DNA from: Herbivorax alkaliphila
GTDB lineage: Bacteria; Bacillota; Clostridia; Acetivibrionales; Acetivibrionaceae
DNA: 64,000 nucleotides
NCBI RefSeq assembly: GCF_030848475.1
Contig: NZ_JAVDDS010000010.1
Location: 38,662-102,661 of the forward strand
Reading direction: 5' to 3'
Shown here in pieces: positions 57,822 to 64,000 of the stretch. The notes beneath the pieces are model-generated. The model did not search any database. It saw only the letters and a program-made list of their open reading frames with translations, and was not told the DNA's origin. Numbering within the stretch: position 1 is the first letter of the stretch; each line of letters opens with the position of its first letter. A program made the translations under genes and the position numbers.

Positions 57822-58105
57822 TATATTATGTACACAAAGTTAGTAGGGATTTATTATCTAGCCATTGAAGATACTTCATAGAGTCTGACAGAAAAAAGAA
57901 GTAATTATAATAGGGAAATTTTATAAAGTCTAAAATATAATTAAACTTAACTAATTTTTTTGTTTAATACAATATGAAAAAATATATATTATCAAAATTT
58001 GTGTTTGTAGTTCTCGAAGTTAGACAAAACACCTCTGAACAATGAAGTATCTTTAGAACTTTGGAGATTTGATTTTAAGCCAACTAAAAAAAAGGATATG
58101 ATATA

Positions 58106-59245
58106 ATGAATGAAAATGTTTTAAAAATATGCAATATTATGCTAAGTAAATATTTAAAAACTGAATTATTTAGAAATGTTAGGTTTATTATTGTTCAGCA
58201 TATATTAGATGATACTTATGAGTTTATTCAATCTCTTACATCTGTAGGTAGTGAAATTTTCTGCTTAATAGCTAAACCATATTCTATTAATAGAAAAATA
58301 TATAACACAATAATAAACGAAGGGATTAGAATTCAGAAATTAAATGAATTGGTCAATTCTAATAAGAAGATGTTAATATCAACTTTAGATGAAGCTATAC
58401 AAATGTCAAAAACTGATAATAAAAAAATAATTATACTTGATTTGGGTGGTGAATTTGCTTTCCATTTAAATAGTATTAGAAGCAATGAATTAATTGGAAT
58501 TATAGAGGATACGGCATATGGATACAAAAAATATCAGGTAAAATTAATAAACAGCATTCCCATTTTCTCAGTTGCAAAAAGTTTTCTTAAAGAAATAGAA
58601 GCTAAATTTGTTGGAAATGCAGTTGTTGATTCACTTGAAAATGTATTAAAAAGTACTGGAAAGACTTTATGTGGTCGAAATGCTCTAGTTATTGGGTATG
58701 GTATGATTGGTAAAAATGTGGCACATTCATTAAAGAAAAGAGAATGTAATGTTAGTGTGCTTGATATAAAAAGCATTAAACAACTACAAGCACATTTTGA
58801 TGGTTTTATAACAGGAACAAGAAAAAAGATTTTAGAACATACAGATATTATTATAGGAGCTACTGGAACTCAATCGATTTCTTTATCTGATATTTTGAAT
58901 TGTAAAGGATATATATATCTAGCCAGTGCAAGTTCAAAAAATATAGAAATTGATTTAGAAAAAATAAAATTTAATGCATATACTGAGAGAAAAATTAGCA
59001 AGAATATTAACTTATACATATTAAATAAAAAAAGAGTATACATAATAAATAATGGGAATCCAGTTAACTTCTTAATTGATAGTGTGCCAAATGAGATAAT
59101 TGACTTGGTTTTTTCTGAAATACTTTGTGCCTGCAACATTCTTTTAGATAAAAAGATTAATGATAATTCTAAAATATCTTGTGTTGAAGATAAATATTTA
59201 GAAATAATTTCACAAATGTATTTAGAACAAATAAAAGGAGTGTGA
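58106..59245 (+). CDS. S-adenosylhomocysteine hydrolase-like NAD-binding protein
   Basis: A 379-residue divergent relative of adenosylhomocysteinase. The N-terminal half has the family-like VQHILDDTYEFIQSL and GIIEDTAYGYKKYQ (compare the E-T-T-G substrate loop), and the centre is a Rossmann NAD site with GYGMIGKNVAHSLKK (about 197-211) and ATGTQSISLSD after it. The catalytic lysine/aspartate block and the C-terminal K-x-x-x-Y ending of true enzymes are not clearly conserved, so the substrate may differ. It starts with ATG after AAGGATATGA and its stop lies four bases before the next gene. First gene of the accessory cassette. Confidence 0.7.
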   Translation: MNENVLKICNIMLSKYLKTELFRNVRFIIVQHILDDTYEFIQSLTSVGSEIFCLIAKPYSINRKIYNTIINEGIRIQKLNELVNSNKKMLISTLDEAIQMSKTDNKKIIILDLGGEFAFHLNSIRSNELIGIIEDTAYGYKKYQVKLINSIPIFSVAKSFLKEIEAKFVGNAVVDSLENVLKSTGKTLCGRNALVIGYGMIGKNVAHSLKKRECNVSVLDIKSIKQLQAHFDGFITGTRKKILEHTDIIIGATGTQSISLSDILNCKGYIYLASASSKNIEIDLEKIKFNAYTERKISKNINLYILNKKRVYIINNGNPVNFLIDSVPNEIIDLVFSEILCACNILLDKKINDNSKISCVEDKYLEIISQMYLEQIKGV

Positions 59246-59249
59246 ACAT

Positions 59250-59990
59250 ATGAAAAAAACAAATCAGGTTATATTACTTATCGGTATAGTTATTTGTCTA
59301 ATTAGTTTTTTTGTTGATGAAAGATATTCACTGCCATTAATCAACTTTAAAGGAAGTGATATGAAAATAACTTTAATAAGCGTTGGGTGTTCTCTTATAG
59401 CTAGCAGTATTATAACTTTTTTCTTATTATCGGAGACGAATAAAAATTATGAAGTAGTTGATAAATGGGGCTTAATAAACATTTACAAAAAAAGATCTGA
59501 TATGAATTTAAGTTGTGATCGTCATATGAAAAACTTAAGAAATGAACTAGACATGATATGCTTTGGATTAAGAAATTTTAGAGATGCAGTTGGTAATGAT
59601 ATTGAGAAAAAAGTGGAAAAAGGATTAAAGGTTAGAATACTTACATTAAAACCTGATTCAATGTTTGTAGAGCAAAGAGAAATCGATGAAGGAAGTTCTA
59701 ATGGAGAAATTAAAAAGACATTAATAGATCTTATCAAATGGGTTGAAAAGTTAAAAAATATAGCACCTAATAAAAAAAATATACAAATAAAGTTTTATGA
59801 CACAATGCCATTGTTTTCATATCAACGAATTGATAACTATATATATTTAGGACCATACTTATATGGTCTGACTAGTCAAAAGACTATATCTTTCGAGTAT
59901 GTAAAAAACAGAGATGGTTACAAGTATTACAAAGATTATTTTGAAAGAGTTTGGAAAGATAATAATTTTTGCTCTGAAAGTAAAAATTAA
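59250..59990 (+). CDS. Two-helix membrane protein with possible PLD-like cytosolic domain
   Basis: A 246-residue protein with two N-terminal membrane helices (about 7-22 and 40-62) and a soluble domain. The soluble part (LDMICFGLRNFRDAVGNDIE, KGLKVRILTLKPDSMFV, KFYDTMPLFSYQRIDNYIYLG) has the order of elements seen in phospholipase-D-like folds, but no HKD motif is visible, so it may sense or bind rather than cleave. This 2TM-plus-cytosolic layout is common in bacterial immune effectors and sensors. It starts directly behind the AHCY-like gene with AAAAGGAG. Confidence 0.55.
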   Translation: MKKTNQVILLIGIVICLISFFVDERYSLPLINFKGSDMKITLISVGCSLIASSIITFFLLSETNKNYEVVDKWGLINIYKKRSDMNLSCDRHMKNLRNELDMICFGLRNFRDAVGNDIEKKVEKGLKVRILTLKPDSMFVEQREIDEGSSNGEIKKTLIDLIKWVEKLKNIAPNKKNIQIKFYDTMPLFSYQRIDNYIYLGPYLYGLTSQKTISFEYVKNRDGYKYYKDYFERVWKDNNFCSESKN

Positions 59991-60071
59991 TACTTTAAAC
60001 CTATGTATATTTAGACTGAAACTAATATTATTAATGATATAATTATTTTAATAAATTGTAATAAAAGCAAA

Positions 60072-60098
60072 TTTCTTATATTTAAAAAATATAAGAAA
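60072..60098. promoter_or_regulatory. AT-rich inverted repeat before the NUDIX gene
   Basis: TTTCTTATATTT (60072-60083) and AAATATAAGAAA (60087-60098) form a perfect 12-bp stem with a three-base loop, about 20 bp before the NUDIX start. It could be an operator or a transcript hairpin that tunes the downstream genes. Confidence 0.6.
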
Positions 60099-60118
60099 GA
60101 TAAAGGACAGGTGACAAT

Positions 60119-60580
60119 ATGTATAAAAATGTAATAACACATTTCACAGTTTCGGGTTTTGTATTTTATAAAGGCAAAGTATTACTTATAAAACATAAAA
60201 AATTTAATAAATGGATTTATCCAGGAGGGCATATAGAAAATAACGAAACTCCTGAAGAAGCTCTAATAAGAGAAGTAAAAGAAGAAACAAATTACGATAT
60301 ATCAATAATTAAATCAAAAAGATTTTCATATGAAGATGAATATGTAAAAATGCTTAATACACCTTTTTGTATTTTACACGAATATATACCTCAATATGAC
60401 AACGAAAAGAATCATTTTCATATTGATTTAGTTTATTTATGTAAGCTTAAATTTTCTATATTAAAAGATAAAGAAAGAAAGAAGAATATTGGATGGTACA
60501 CTTTTAAAGAAGCTTTGCAATTAGATATGTTTAAGGATTTCAAGAAAGTTATGCAAGAAGCATTTTTATTTATTGGATAG
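60119..60580 (+). CDS. NUDIX hydrolase
   Basis: A 153-residue NUDIX protein. The complete box G-x5-E-x7-RE-x2-EE-x-G-like is present as GGHIENNETPEEAL with IREVKEETNYDI (about 38-62); the final glycine is replaced by asparagine. Such enzymes hydrolyse nucleoside diphosphates linked to another group; the substrate cannot be read from sequence. It starts with ATG after AAAGGACAGGTG and ends 12 bp before the P-loop gene, so they probably act together. Confidence 0.9.
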   Translation: MYKNVITHFTVSGFVFYKGKVLLIKHKKFNKWIYPGGHIENNETPEEALIREVKEETNYDISIIKSKRFSYEDEYVKMLNTPFCILHEYIPQYDNEKNHFHIDLVYLCKLKFSILKDKERKKNIGWYTFKEALQLDMFKDFKKVMQEAFLFIG

Positions 60581-60592
60581 GAGTAAAAAAAT

Positions 60593-61144
60593 ATGATTAA
60601 TGCTACTCAGTCAAATTGGCATGTTATAACAGGAAGTCCTAGATCGGGTAAAACAAAAATTATTGAAAGACTTTCCTTTTTAGGATATAAAACTTGTCCT
60701 GAGATACTAAGAATATACATTGACAACGAGCTTAGTAAAGGGAGAAGTATGCAAAGTATAACATCAAATGGACAGGAACTTGAAAAAAATATTTTTTATG
60801 AGAAACTAAGTGCTGAGAAAAATTTTAATCGTAGAGATACAATTTTTTTTGATAGAAGTATAATTGACAGTATTGCGTTTGCAAGATTGTATAAGAGGGA
60901 TATGCCAGATTTATTAAGAAATAGTAAATTAAAGTTTAGATATTCCAAAATTTTTTTACTTGAACCTCTTAATTTTTATGATAAAGATTACTTAACTATG
61001 GAAAGTGAAGAGGAGTCAAAAGAGCTTAATGAGCATTTAATTAAAGCTTATTCTGAACTCGAGTATGATATTATAAGAGTACCAATTATGCCTATTGAAA
61101 AAAGGGTGAATTTTATATTAAATAACGTTAATAATGTTATTTAG
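60593..61144 (+). CDS. Small P-loop NTPase/kinase (AAA_28-like)
   Basis: A 183-residue protein with Walker A TGSPRSGKTKIIERLSFLG (about 13-31), a DTIFFDRSIIDSIAF Walker-B-like block and the arginine-rich lid region. This pattern fits the AAA_28/NadR-kinase-like group of small nucleotide or nucleoside kinases that often pair with NUDIX genes. Ribosome site AGGAG precedes the ATG. Substrate unknown. Confidence 0.8.
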   Translation: MINATQSNWHVITGSPRSGKTKIIERLSFLGYKTCPEILRIYIDNELSKGRSMQSITSNGQELEKNIFYEKLSAEKNFNRRDTIFFDRSIIDSIAFARLYKRDMPDLLRNSKLKFRYSKIFLLEPLNFYDKDYLTMESEEESKELNEHLIKAYSELEYDIIRVPIMPIEKRVNFILNNVNNVI

Positions 61145-61220
61145 TTTTTATATTTAATATGGAAAGAAACAATTGACATCTACAACAATCATACTTTAAA
61201 AAATATAATTAATATAGATA

Positions 61221-61259
61221 TCTATTTAACATTTGATTATTAAGGAACTGTTAAATAGA
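61221..61259. promoter_or_regulatory. Inverted repeat in the SIR2 leader
   Basis: TCTATTTAACA (61221-61231) and TGTTAAATAGA (61249-61259) are perfect 11-bp inverted repeats around 17 bases, 55 bp before the SIR2 start. A TTGACA is present upstream (about 61173-61178) but no well-spaced -10 was found. The structure could be an operator or a leader hairpin. Confidence 0.55.
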
Positions 61260-61314
61260 CTTTCATTGATTCTATCGCCCATTATGGGGCTGATATTATT
61301 AGAAAGGAGAAAAG

Positions 61315-62381
61315 ATGGCTAAAAATATTATTTTTTTAGGAGCAAGTGCCTCGGTATCTGAAGGAGCTCCAAGTCAATCTAATTTGTTTAGAGATTATTT
61401 TAATGAATTAATAAACACTCCTAATGAAAAAAAAGATAATCATATTTATAGGTACTTTTCAGATTTTTGGGGAATTAATATTCAAAAAGGGAAAATTGAT
61501 GGCATTGTTTTTCCAACCTTCGAAGAAGCATTAGGAATGCTAGAATTAGCTAAAAATAGAAGAGAGTGTTTTCAGGGATTATCTTATGATAGTATCGACC
61601 ATATAATTGAAGATTTAATATTTTTAATAGCGGATATTTTAAAGCGTAAATTAGTTGCCTCAAACTTTCACTATACAAATCTTATACATAAATTAATAGA
61701 CAATCATAAAATAAAAGACACTGTTTTTATTTCATTAAACTACGATATTCTTATTGATAATGCAATAACAGGGTTACATGAATATATTGATTTAGATTAT
61801 TGTATCGACTTCATGAACTATCAATTTGAGGATAATTGGAAACCGCCCAACATTAACAACTGCACAAAACTTTTTAAAATACATGGCTCATTAAATTGGT
61901 TATATTGTCCTGTTTGCAAACAAATTAAACTAACCTCTAAAATGAAGGGTTTTACACAACTCATTAAAAAAATGGAAACCTCACGTTATGCCCTTTATGC
62001 AAAGGAAGATTCGTTCCTATTTTGATACCTCCTACTTATTTCAAAATGATGTCAAACCCATTTCTTATTCAAATATGGAATAAAGCAGAATATGAACTTA
62101 GAGAAAGTGAAAAAATTGTGTTTTGTGGATATTCTATGCCAGATGCAGATATTCATATTAAATATTTACTTAAGAGAGGAATTCTAAATAGACGTATTAC
62201 TAAACCAAAAATTATTATAGTAAATAATCATGATTCTAAAAAAGATGAGATAAAAAATGAAGAGGAGCTTCGTTATAGAAGATTGTTTGGTGCCAAAATT
62301 AATTATACGGAAAAAAATTTGAAGACTTTGCACAAAATCCATCAATGTATTTATAGGAAACTATGGTTGCTCCATCCATAA
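61315..62381 (+). pseudogene. SIR2-family protein interrupted by a frameshift
   Basis: The first frame (61315-62025) encodes the SIR2 Rossmann start IIFLGASASVSEGAP, the Asn-Asp pair in ISLNYDILIDNA (Asn142, Asp144), His190 in KIHGSLNWL and the first zinc pair CPVC. The rest, CPLC then IPPTYFKMMSNPF and VFCGYSMPDADIHIKYLL, continues in another frame to 62381. Re-reading one A in the A7 run at 61966-61972 joins them into a ~355-residue SIR2_2 protein, so a base was lost or the gene uses slippage. SIR2 domains of this type are NADases in several antiphage systems. The start ATG follows GAAAGGAG. Confidence 0.75.
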
Positions 62382-62509
62382 CTCAAGAAAACAGAGACTA
62401 TAACTTTAGATTTCAAGAATTTGTAGGCTTCGTTCTGGTTTTAAATACTGTGAATAGTTTCGGCACTCCGCCCCAAATTCATCCATCAAAAATAAAAGCT
62501 ATCTGAGGC

Positions 62510-62645
62510 AGATGTACTTCTGAAACATTAGGTGCAATTATCGTGACATCCTTGTGAAATTAATTTTTAGTATAATATAATTAACTGTAGAGAATAGTTT
62601 AAGATGACACGTCCATGTGCCTTTCTGATACTAGGTACATCTGAC
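62510..62645. repeat. Imperfect long inverted repeat
   Basis: CAGATGTAC (about 62512-62520) recurs inverted as GTACATCTG (about 62636-62644), and the inner flanks also partly match (GTGACATCCTT against AAGATGACACG). The ~135-bp unit may be a decayed palindromic element. Confidence 0.4.
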
Positions 62646-62716
62646 TTCGCTCACGAATACTTCTAAACCAAGAACTATGTGAAAAATGCCTCTCACATTA
62701 TCATGAACCTAACCCC

Positions 62717-62749
62717 AAAAACACTTAGCCAACCACTAAGTGTTTTTTT
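62717..62749 (+). terminator. Terminator downstream of the SIR2 gene
   Basis: AAAAACACTTAG (62717-62728) pairs with CTAAGTGTTTTT (62736-62747) around seven bases, followed by further T. It marks the end of the accessory cassette and could work in both directions. Confidence 0.88.
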
Positions 62750-62782
62750 ATATACCACAAATTAACGAAAGAAGCGTCAAAA

Positions 62783-62851
62783 ATGAAACACTATCCTCAA
62801 GCCATATTAATGGCTTTTTTCTATGCCCGAAAGACAGGTGAAAAATCATGA
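62783..62851 (+). CDS. Possible 22-residue ORF coupled to the next gene
   Basis: ATG at 62783 opens a 22-codon frame reading MKHYPQAILMAFFYARKTGE plus two residues, whose TGA overlaps the next start (ATGA). The ribosome site (AAGAAG) is weak. A GCCAT/ATGGC stem with six T lies inside it. It could be a leader peptide or a tiny membrane peptide; evidence is slight. Confidence 0.35.
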   Translation: MKHYPQAILMAFFYARKTGEKS

Positions 62852-63171
62852 AAAAGCTGCTATTCATCGCAATGCTAATTGCCACCCTAACATCAAACAT
62901 CTTATACTCCTTTGCATCCTTACAGGTTGAAATCACCGAAGGAGCTAAAAAACCACGCATATCATCAATACTTTACTCTGCAAGAGCTATGATAATCAAT
63001 GAGGGAAGCCAAGATGTAACTGCACATATCATTTGGCTTATAGATGGTGAAAATATTGAACCTAACTTAAATAGCACTAAAACCATTAAGGCTGGCGAAA
63101 GTATTTTTAGCAGGTCTCCCCTATTTCAAATTTCAGCTATGAGAACTGATGTTAAAATATTTCTATCTTAA
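62848..63171 (+). CDS. Small secreted protein
   Basis: A 107-residue protein with a signal peptide (MKKLLFIAMLIATLTSNILY, likely cleaved after FAS) and a small beta-rich domain (ARAMIINEGSQDVTAHIIWL, LNSTKTIKAGESIFSRS). No known family. The start is preceded by ACAGGTG and overlaps the stop of the tiny ORF. The following membrane-protein frame overlaps its 3' end. Possibly part of an accessory or conjugative element that continues past the window. Confidence 0.6.
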   Translation: MKKLLFIAMLIATLTSNILYSFASLQVEITEGAKKPRISSILYSARAMIINEGSQDVTAHIIWLIDGENIEPNLNSTKTIKAGESIFSRSPLFQISAMRTDVKIFLS

Positions 63172-63305
63172 ACGTATTAACAGGCAGGAGAAACACTACT
63201 TCTTTAGCCCTTTTAAAGGTCTTTATAATTGCAGTTGTAGGATGTTCACTCTCCCTTTATGCTACAGACAAACTTATAGATGTATCAAACCTTTTTATAA
63301 ACTCT

Positions 63306-63866
63306 TTGGCAAACAACGTACTTGTTGAGGAATACAATAAACCTGAAAATCAGTCCATTATACTTCTAGATAATCTTAACGAAGATGAAATAGGCTTTGA
63401 TTCCTTCGATGGAAAATCTTTAGGAAGACTGGCTTTTGGTCTGCCTCTTGAAGATAGCAATACCCCTTTTTATGAAAGTTTCTTAACTCAAAACGGAGGG
63501 GGCGGACTAATAATTATGACCTGGTCTATGCTCTGCTTTATAATTATGGGTATTCTTAGTATTCTAAGATACGGATGTGTCGGGATTTTAGACGGACTAT
63601 CCTCCCTATGGATAGCTCATTGTGCATGGGCTGGAGATGAAACTCCTGCCATAGGTTATATAAACCTATTGACAAGATCCATTGTTTTATCATATATCTT
63701 TGATTTAGCATGGCTTGAAGCATACTTTGTCATACACAATCCATGGGATTTTGAAGGAATAGGTTCAGAAATACTGGCATGTATTCTTTTTACAATTGCC
63801 ATTGCAGTTTCAGTTTCTTTTTGGCTAAGATGGTTCTATAGAGCAGTTAAACAACCTTTTTGGTAA
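63306..63866 (+). CDS. Polytopic membrane protein (start uncertain)
   Basis: From the TTG at 63306 the protein has 186 residues with about four hydrophobic segments (LIIMTWSMLCFIIMGILSIL, LLTRSIVLSYIFDLAWLEAY, ILACILFTIAIAVSVSFWLR) and a C-terminal FYRAVKQPFW. The frame is open back to 63156 and encodes another membrane segment (VFIIAVVGCSLSLYATDKLI) that looks like genuine protein, but no ATG/GTG/TTG is found there. Either an unusual start is used or the 5' end is damaged. No family was recognised. The remaining 134 bp to the window end show nothing. Confidence 0.5.
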   Translation: MANNVLVEEYNKPENQSIILLDNLNEDEIGFDSFDGKSLGRLAFGLPLEDSNTPFYESFLTQNGGGGLIIMTWSMLCFIIMGILSILRYGCVGILDGLSSLWIAHCAWAGDETPAIGYINLLTRSIVLSYIFDLAWLEAYFVIHNPWDFEGIGSEILACILFTIAIAVSVSFWLRWFYRAVKQPFW

Positions 63867-64000
63867 GTATACTAGGCAATATATTCCACTATACTGGCAA
63901 CAAAAACGATATATTACTGTTTAACATTTAAATACACGTCTTTAGAGGTTAGCACCATAAATCTTTGTGGTAGCAAATACAATTAATATTTCTTGTGAAT

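Larger units (their letters stand above)
62382..62782. other. Non-coding region after the SIR2 gene
   Basis: 401 bp with no credible gene. It holds the inverted repeat at 62510-62645 and the terminator at 62717-62749. The segment TGACATCCTTG near 62551 recalls IS605 ends but is too short to call. Confidence 0.4.

Noticed and set aside
58870..59262. Minus-strand frame opposite the AHCY-like gene
   Set aside because: Shadow of a strongly supported gene in AT-rich DNA.
62545..62560. IS605-type end near the SIR2 gene (TGACATCCTTG)
   Set aside because: Only a short match, with no hairpin or scaffold beside it.
62799..62821. Rho-independent terminator GCCAT/ATGGC plus T-run
   Set aside because: The stem is only five or six pairs, lies 27 bp before a start codon, and falls inside a possible small ORF; kept only as a possible attenuator.

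Overview
The window is low-GC Firmicutes DNA that looks like a strictly or facultatively anaerobic, motile, endospore-forming member of the Clostridia. The evidence is a glycyl-radical pyruvate formate-lyase, a complete flagellar and chemotaxis operon of Clostridia/Bacillus type (FliY, CheC, CheD, FapA, SwrB-like, sigma-D), the spoIIGA-sigE-sigG sporulation block beside ftsA-ftsZ, and frequent TTG/GTG starts behind strong GGAGG ribosome sites. No rRNA, tRNA or CRISPR array was seen. The genus is not determined.

Layout, left to right. (1) 1-2.6 kb, minus strand: pflB then pflA (pflA runs off the left edge). (2) 2.8-3.6 kb: a DUF4097-type lipoprotein. (3) 3.9-36.7 kb, all minus strand: a flagellar/chemotaxis superoperon of about 33 kb. 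In transcription order it reads flgB flgC fliE fliF fliG fliH fliI fliJ motE-like fliK flgD TIGR02530-like flgE, a hairpin, then flbD fliL fliM fliY cheY fliO fliP fliQ, a dispersed repeat, then fliR flhB flhA flhF flhG pilZ cheB cheA cheW cheC cheD, a membrane protein, sigD, fapA, a small hypothetical, a SwrB-like gene and a small membrane protein. It ends at a rho-independent terminator. It encodes the hook-basal body, export apparatus, switch and most of the CheA signalling system. CheR, MotA/MotB, flagellin and the hook-filament genes are not here. (4) 37.3-43.5 kb, minus: trmFO, topA, dprA, comM-like. (5) 43.8-44.5 kb: a secreted protein with a copper-amine-oxidase-N-like and a cohesin-like domain. 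(6) 44.6-53.8 kb, minus: nrdR, ylmC/ymxH-like, sigG, sigE, spoIIGA, ftsZ, ftsA, sbp, ftsQ/divIB and a 5'-truncated murA. (7) 53.97-56.1 kb, plus: murT-gatD, the lipid II amidating enzyme.

From about 56.2 kb the window changes character. There is an N-terminally truncated P-loop ATPase gene, a 180-bp imperfectly palindromic MITE-like element, a small gene, and then an AT-rich plus-strand cassette. The cassette holds an S-adenosylhomocysteine-hydrolase-like protein, a two-helix membrane protein with a possible PLD-like domain, a NUDIX hydrolase, a small P-loop NTPase/kinase and a SIR2-family protein interrupted by a frameshift in an A7 run. It has the composition of a defence or nucleotide-signalling island and is the best candidate for an undescribed system. 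The last 1.5 kb holds a tiny ORF, a small secreted protein and a polytopic membrane protein, perhaps the edge of another accessory element.

The core regions also carry unexplained structure: an orphan IS200/IS605 right-end/omega-RNA-like sequence upstream of flgB, two inverted copies of a ~70-bp repeat (one inside the fliQ-fliR junction), and two near-identical hairpins placed just after flgE and ftsZ.
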